DNA of 23,448 nucleotides from JBBAAP01 sp043808305 (GTDB lineage: Bacteria; Planctomycetota; MHYJ01; JACQXL01). The notes beneath the pieces were generated by a model that saw only the letters and a list, made by a program, of their open reading frames with translations, was not told the DNA's origin and did no database searches. Of this stretch, positions 22,325 to 23,448 are shown in pieces. Position 1 is the stretch's first letter. Each line of letters opens with the position of its first letter. Both the position numbers and the translations under genes were made by a program. The stretch lies in contig JAZDFB010000133.1 in NCBI GenBank assembly GCA_043808305.1, forward strand, positions 1 to 23,448. The letters are read 5' to 3'.

Positions 22325-22698
22325 TCCTATACCCTATCCCCTGGCAGGGGATACCCCATCGGATAGCAGAGGATACTATATCGGGTGGCATGGGATACTC
22401 CATCGGATGGCATGGGATACTCCATCGGGTGGCAGGGGATACTCCATCGGATGGCAGGGGATACCCCATCGGATGGCAGGGGATACCCCACCGGATAGCA
22501 GAGGATACTCCACCGGATAGCAGGGGATGCTCCACCGGATGGCAGGGGATATCCCATCGGATGGCAGGGGATACTCCACCGGATGGCAGGGGATGCTCCA
22601 TCGGATGGCAGAGGGTACCCCATCGGATAGTAGAGGATGCCCCACCCTCTGGCACCCCATACCCTACCGTATGGCAGAGGGTATCCTACCCTATCCTA
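22325..22698. repeat. 22-bp minisatellite, about 17 units
   Basis: Units are contiguous with no spacers; register is exact from 22347 to 22676 (15 units), with degenerate edge units at 22325-22346 and 22677-22698. Each unit holds GGGGATACYCC overlapping the dyad CCATCGGATGG and ends in GCA. Common changes are T/C in CAYCGG, GATGG/GATAG and GG/GA/TG at the unit start. All three minus-strand frames are open over most of it, but this is repeat translation and not a gene. Confidence 0.95.
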
Positions 22699-22851
22699 TT
22701 ACCGGGGGATGGTCAGACAGTGGCGGGAAAAACATTTCACCGTAAAGGAAGTTTACCCTGTAAGGGCTAAGGACACAAAAACTAAGACTACTTCTTTTCC
22801 TCCGGGACTTCGACCCCGACGGAATAGTCGGGATAACGTGGCAGTAACTCA
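22699..22851. other. Non-coding gap after the HEAT-repeat gene
   Basis: The only structure seen is the hairpin CCCGAC-ggaata-GTCGGG (22815-22832), a member of the window's short palindrome family, 20 bp beyond the HEAT gene stop. It has no T-tract. Confidence 0.5.
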
Positions 22852-23448
22852 TTACTTCGAACTGCCACTAACCCCCAATTCTTTCAGCGCCGCACGGGCA
22901 CGGGCCGGATAATCGCCACTATACTCTAAGAATTGTTTTATATCCGCTATTGATTTGGCCGGTACTTTATCCTTGGCGCCTAATTCGACTAGGACTATTG
23001 CCGTAATACCACGAGTATCTCGGTCATCATCATCTAAAAGCCTGACTAATTCAGGGACGTTTTGGCTGGCTCCGAGTTGCCCTAATGCATAAACAGTTCG
23101 CCAGCGAATCCAATGGTCATTATCCTGTAATAGCTTTGTAATCTCCGGGATAGCCTCTTTCGCGCCAAGTTTCCCTAATGCCGAAACAGCCCGCGAACGA
23201 ACCACTGGGTCATTATCCTGTAATAGTTTGGTAATGGCCGGGATTGTCTCTTTGGCGTCGAGGCCTCCCAATGCATCAATAGCCGACTCGCGAACCGTTG
23301 GGTCTGTATCTTGCAATAATCCGGTAATGGCCGGGATAGCATCCTTAGCGCCAAGTTGTCTCAATACTCTAATAGCTGACCAACGAACCCCTGGGTTTGT
23401 ATCCTGTATTAATGCAGTAATCTGAGGAAGAGCCTCTTTGGCGCCAAG
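22852..23448 (-). CDS. HEAT-repeat protein, N-terminus off the right edge
   Basis: The frame is open from the stop at 22852 to the window edge (198 codons). It contains about five successive 31-residue HEAT/PBS-lyase-like repeats with the consensus LGAKEAIPxITxLLQDxDP followed by VRxxAVxALGx, beginning at the very edge (LGAKEALPQITALIQDTNPG). The last repeats are degenerate (VPAKSIADIKQFLEYSGDYP) and the protein ends ARAALKELGVSGSSK. The repeats are similar at DNA level (93-bp period), pointing to fairly recent internal duplication. No catalytic domain is visible; such solenoids act as scaffolds or accompany enzymes, and the missing N-terminus may carry a signal peptide or another domain. It is unrelated in detail to the HEAT protein at 4465. 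Confidence 0.9.
   Translation of the reverse strand, partial: LGAKEALPQITALIQDTNPGVRWSAIRVLRQLGAKDAIPAITGLLQDTDPTVRESAIDALGGLDAKETIPAITKLLQDNDPVVRSRAVSALGKLGAKEAIPEITKLLQDNDHWIRWRTVYALGQLGASQNVPELVRLLDDDDRDTRGITAIVLVELGAKDKVPAKSIADIKQFLEYSGDYPARARAALKELGVSGSSK

Noticed and set aside
22233..22655. N-terminal 141-residue extension of the HTH protein
   Set aside because: The extension translates the tandem repeat and then runs through the predicted promoter. A promoter with suitable spacing supports the start at 22232.
22325..22698. CRISPR array
   Set aside because: The 22-bp units are directly adjacent with no unique spacers, and no cas gene is nearby. It is a minisatellite.
1..23448. tRNA, rRNA or integrase genes
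   Set aside because: No tRNA-like cloverleaf with CCA end, rRNA segment or recombinase motif was recognised by reading; a tRNAscan or Rfam search was not possible.

Overview
The window looks like a chromosome segment from an uncultured anaerobic bacterium. A planctomycete-like lineage is my best guess, because it carries a Ser/Thr kinase with a C-terminal formylglycine-generating-enzyme-like (FGE) domain, HEAT-repeat proteins, ferredoxin-based pyruvate metabolism and pyruvate phosphate dikinase. No rRNA or tRNA gene is visible, so the phylum is inference. Many genes have clear AGGAGG-type ribosome binding sites, but three small genes look leaderless.

Layout. 1-3008 (minus): a lipoprotein cut by the left edge, preceded by a transmembrane Ser/Thr kinase with TPR-like and FGE-like periplasmic parts. 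3009-6243 (plus): a small winged-helix-like protein, about 390 bp of palindromic non-coding DNA, an NTF2-like lipoprotein, an exported HEAT-repeat protein and a PilZ-NIL fusion. 6406-13355 (plus): the metabolic core, which is accD followed by 2-oxoacid oxidoreductase gamma, delta and alpha subunits, a NuoE/HydC-like protein, a HydB-type NuoF, and a 490-residue fusion of a NuoG/HydA-like electron-entry module to the TPP-binding beta subunit. A strong intrinsic terminator follows. 13616-14626 (plus): a CNNM/CorC-type membrane protein, converging with valS. 14629-21651 (minus): valS, a DUF502 membrane protein, ppdK and a small lipoprotein. 21717-22232 (minus): an excisionase-type HTH protein with a 22-bp tandem array upstream. 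22852-23448 (minus): a HEAT-repeat protein cut by the right edge.

How the genes fit together. The core set should oxidise a 2-oxoacid (most likely pyruvate) to acyl-CoA and pass electrons through ferredoxin-type clusters to the NuoEF-like FMN/NAD site. It reproduces the HydABC electron-bifurcating hydrogenase plan, with the hydrogenase catalytic module replaced by the thiamine-enzyme beta subunit. AccD would send acetyl-CoA to malonyl-CoA, and PPDK interconverts pyruvate and PEP. The window therefore centres on the pyruvate/acetyl-CoA node.

The non-coding DNA is rich in short palindromes: a CCCGC-N3-6-GCGGG family, GGCAGT/ACTGCC hairpins, a complete 124-bp MITE with 16-bp terminal repeats and a 5-bp target duplication at the ppdK ribosome binding site, and two palindromes that appear to be read in frame inside valS and the HEAT-protein signal peptide.
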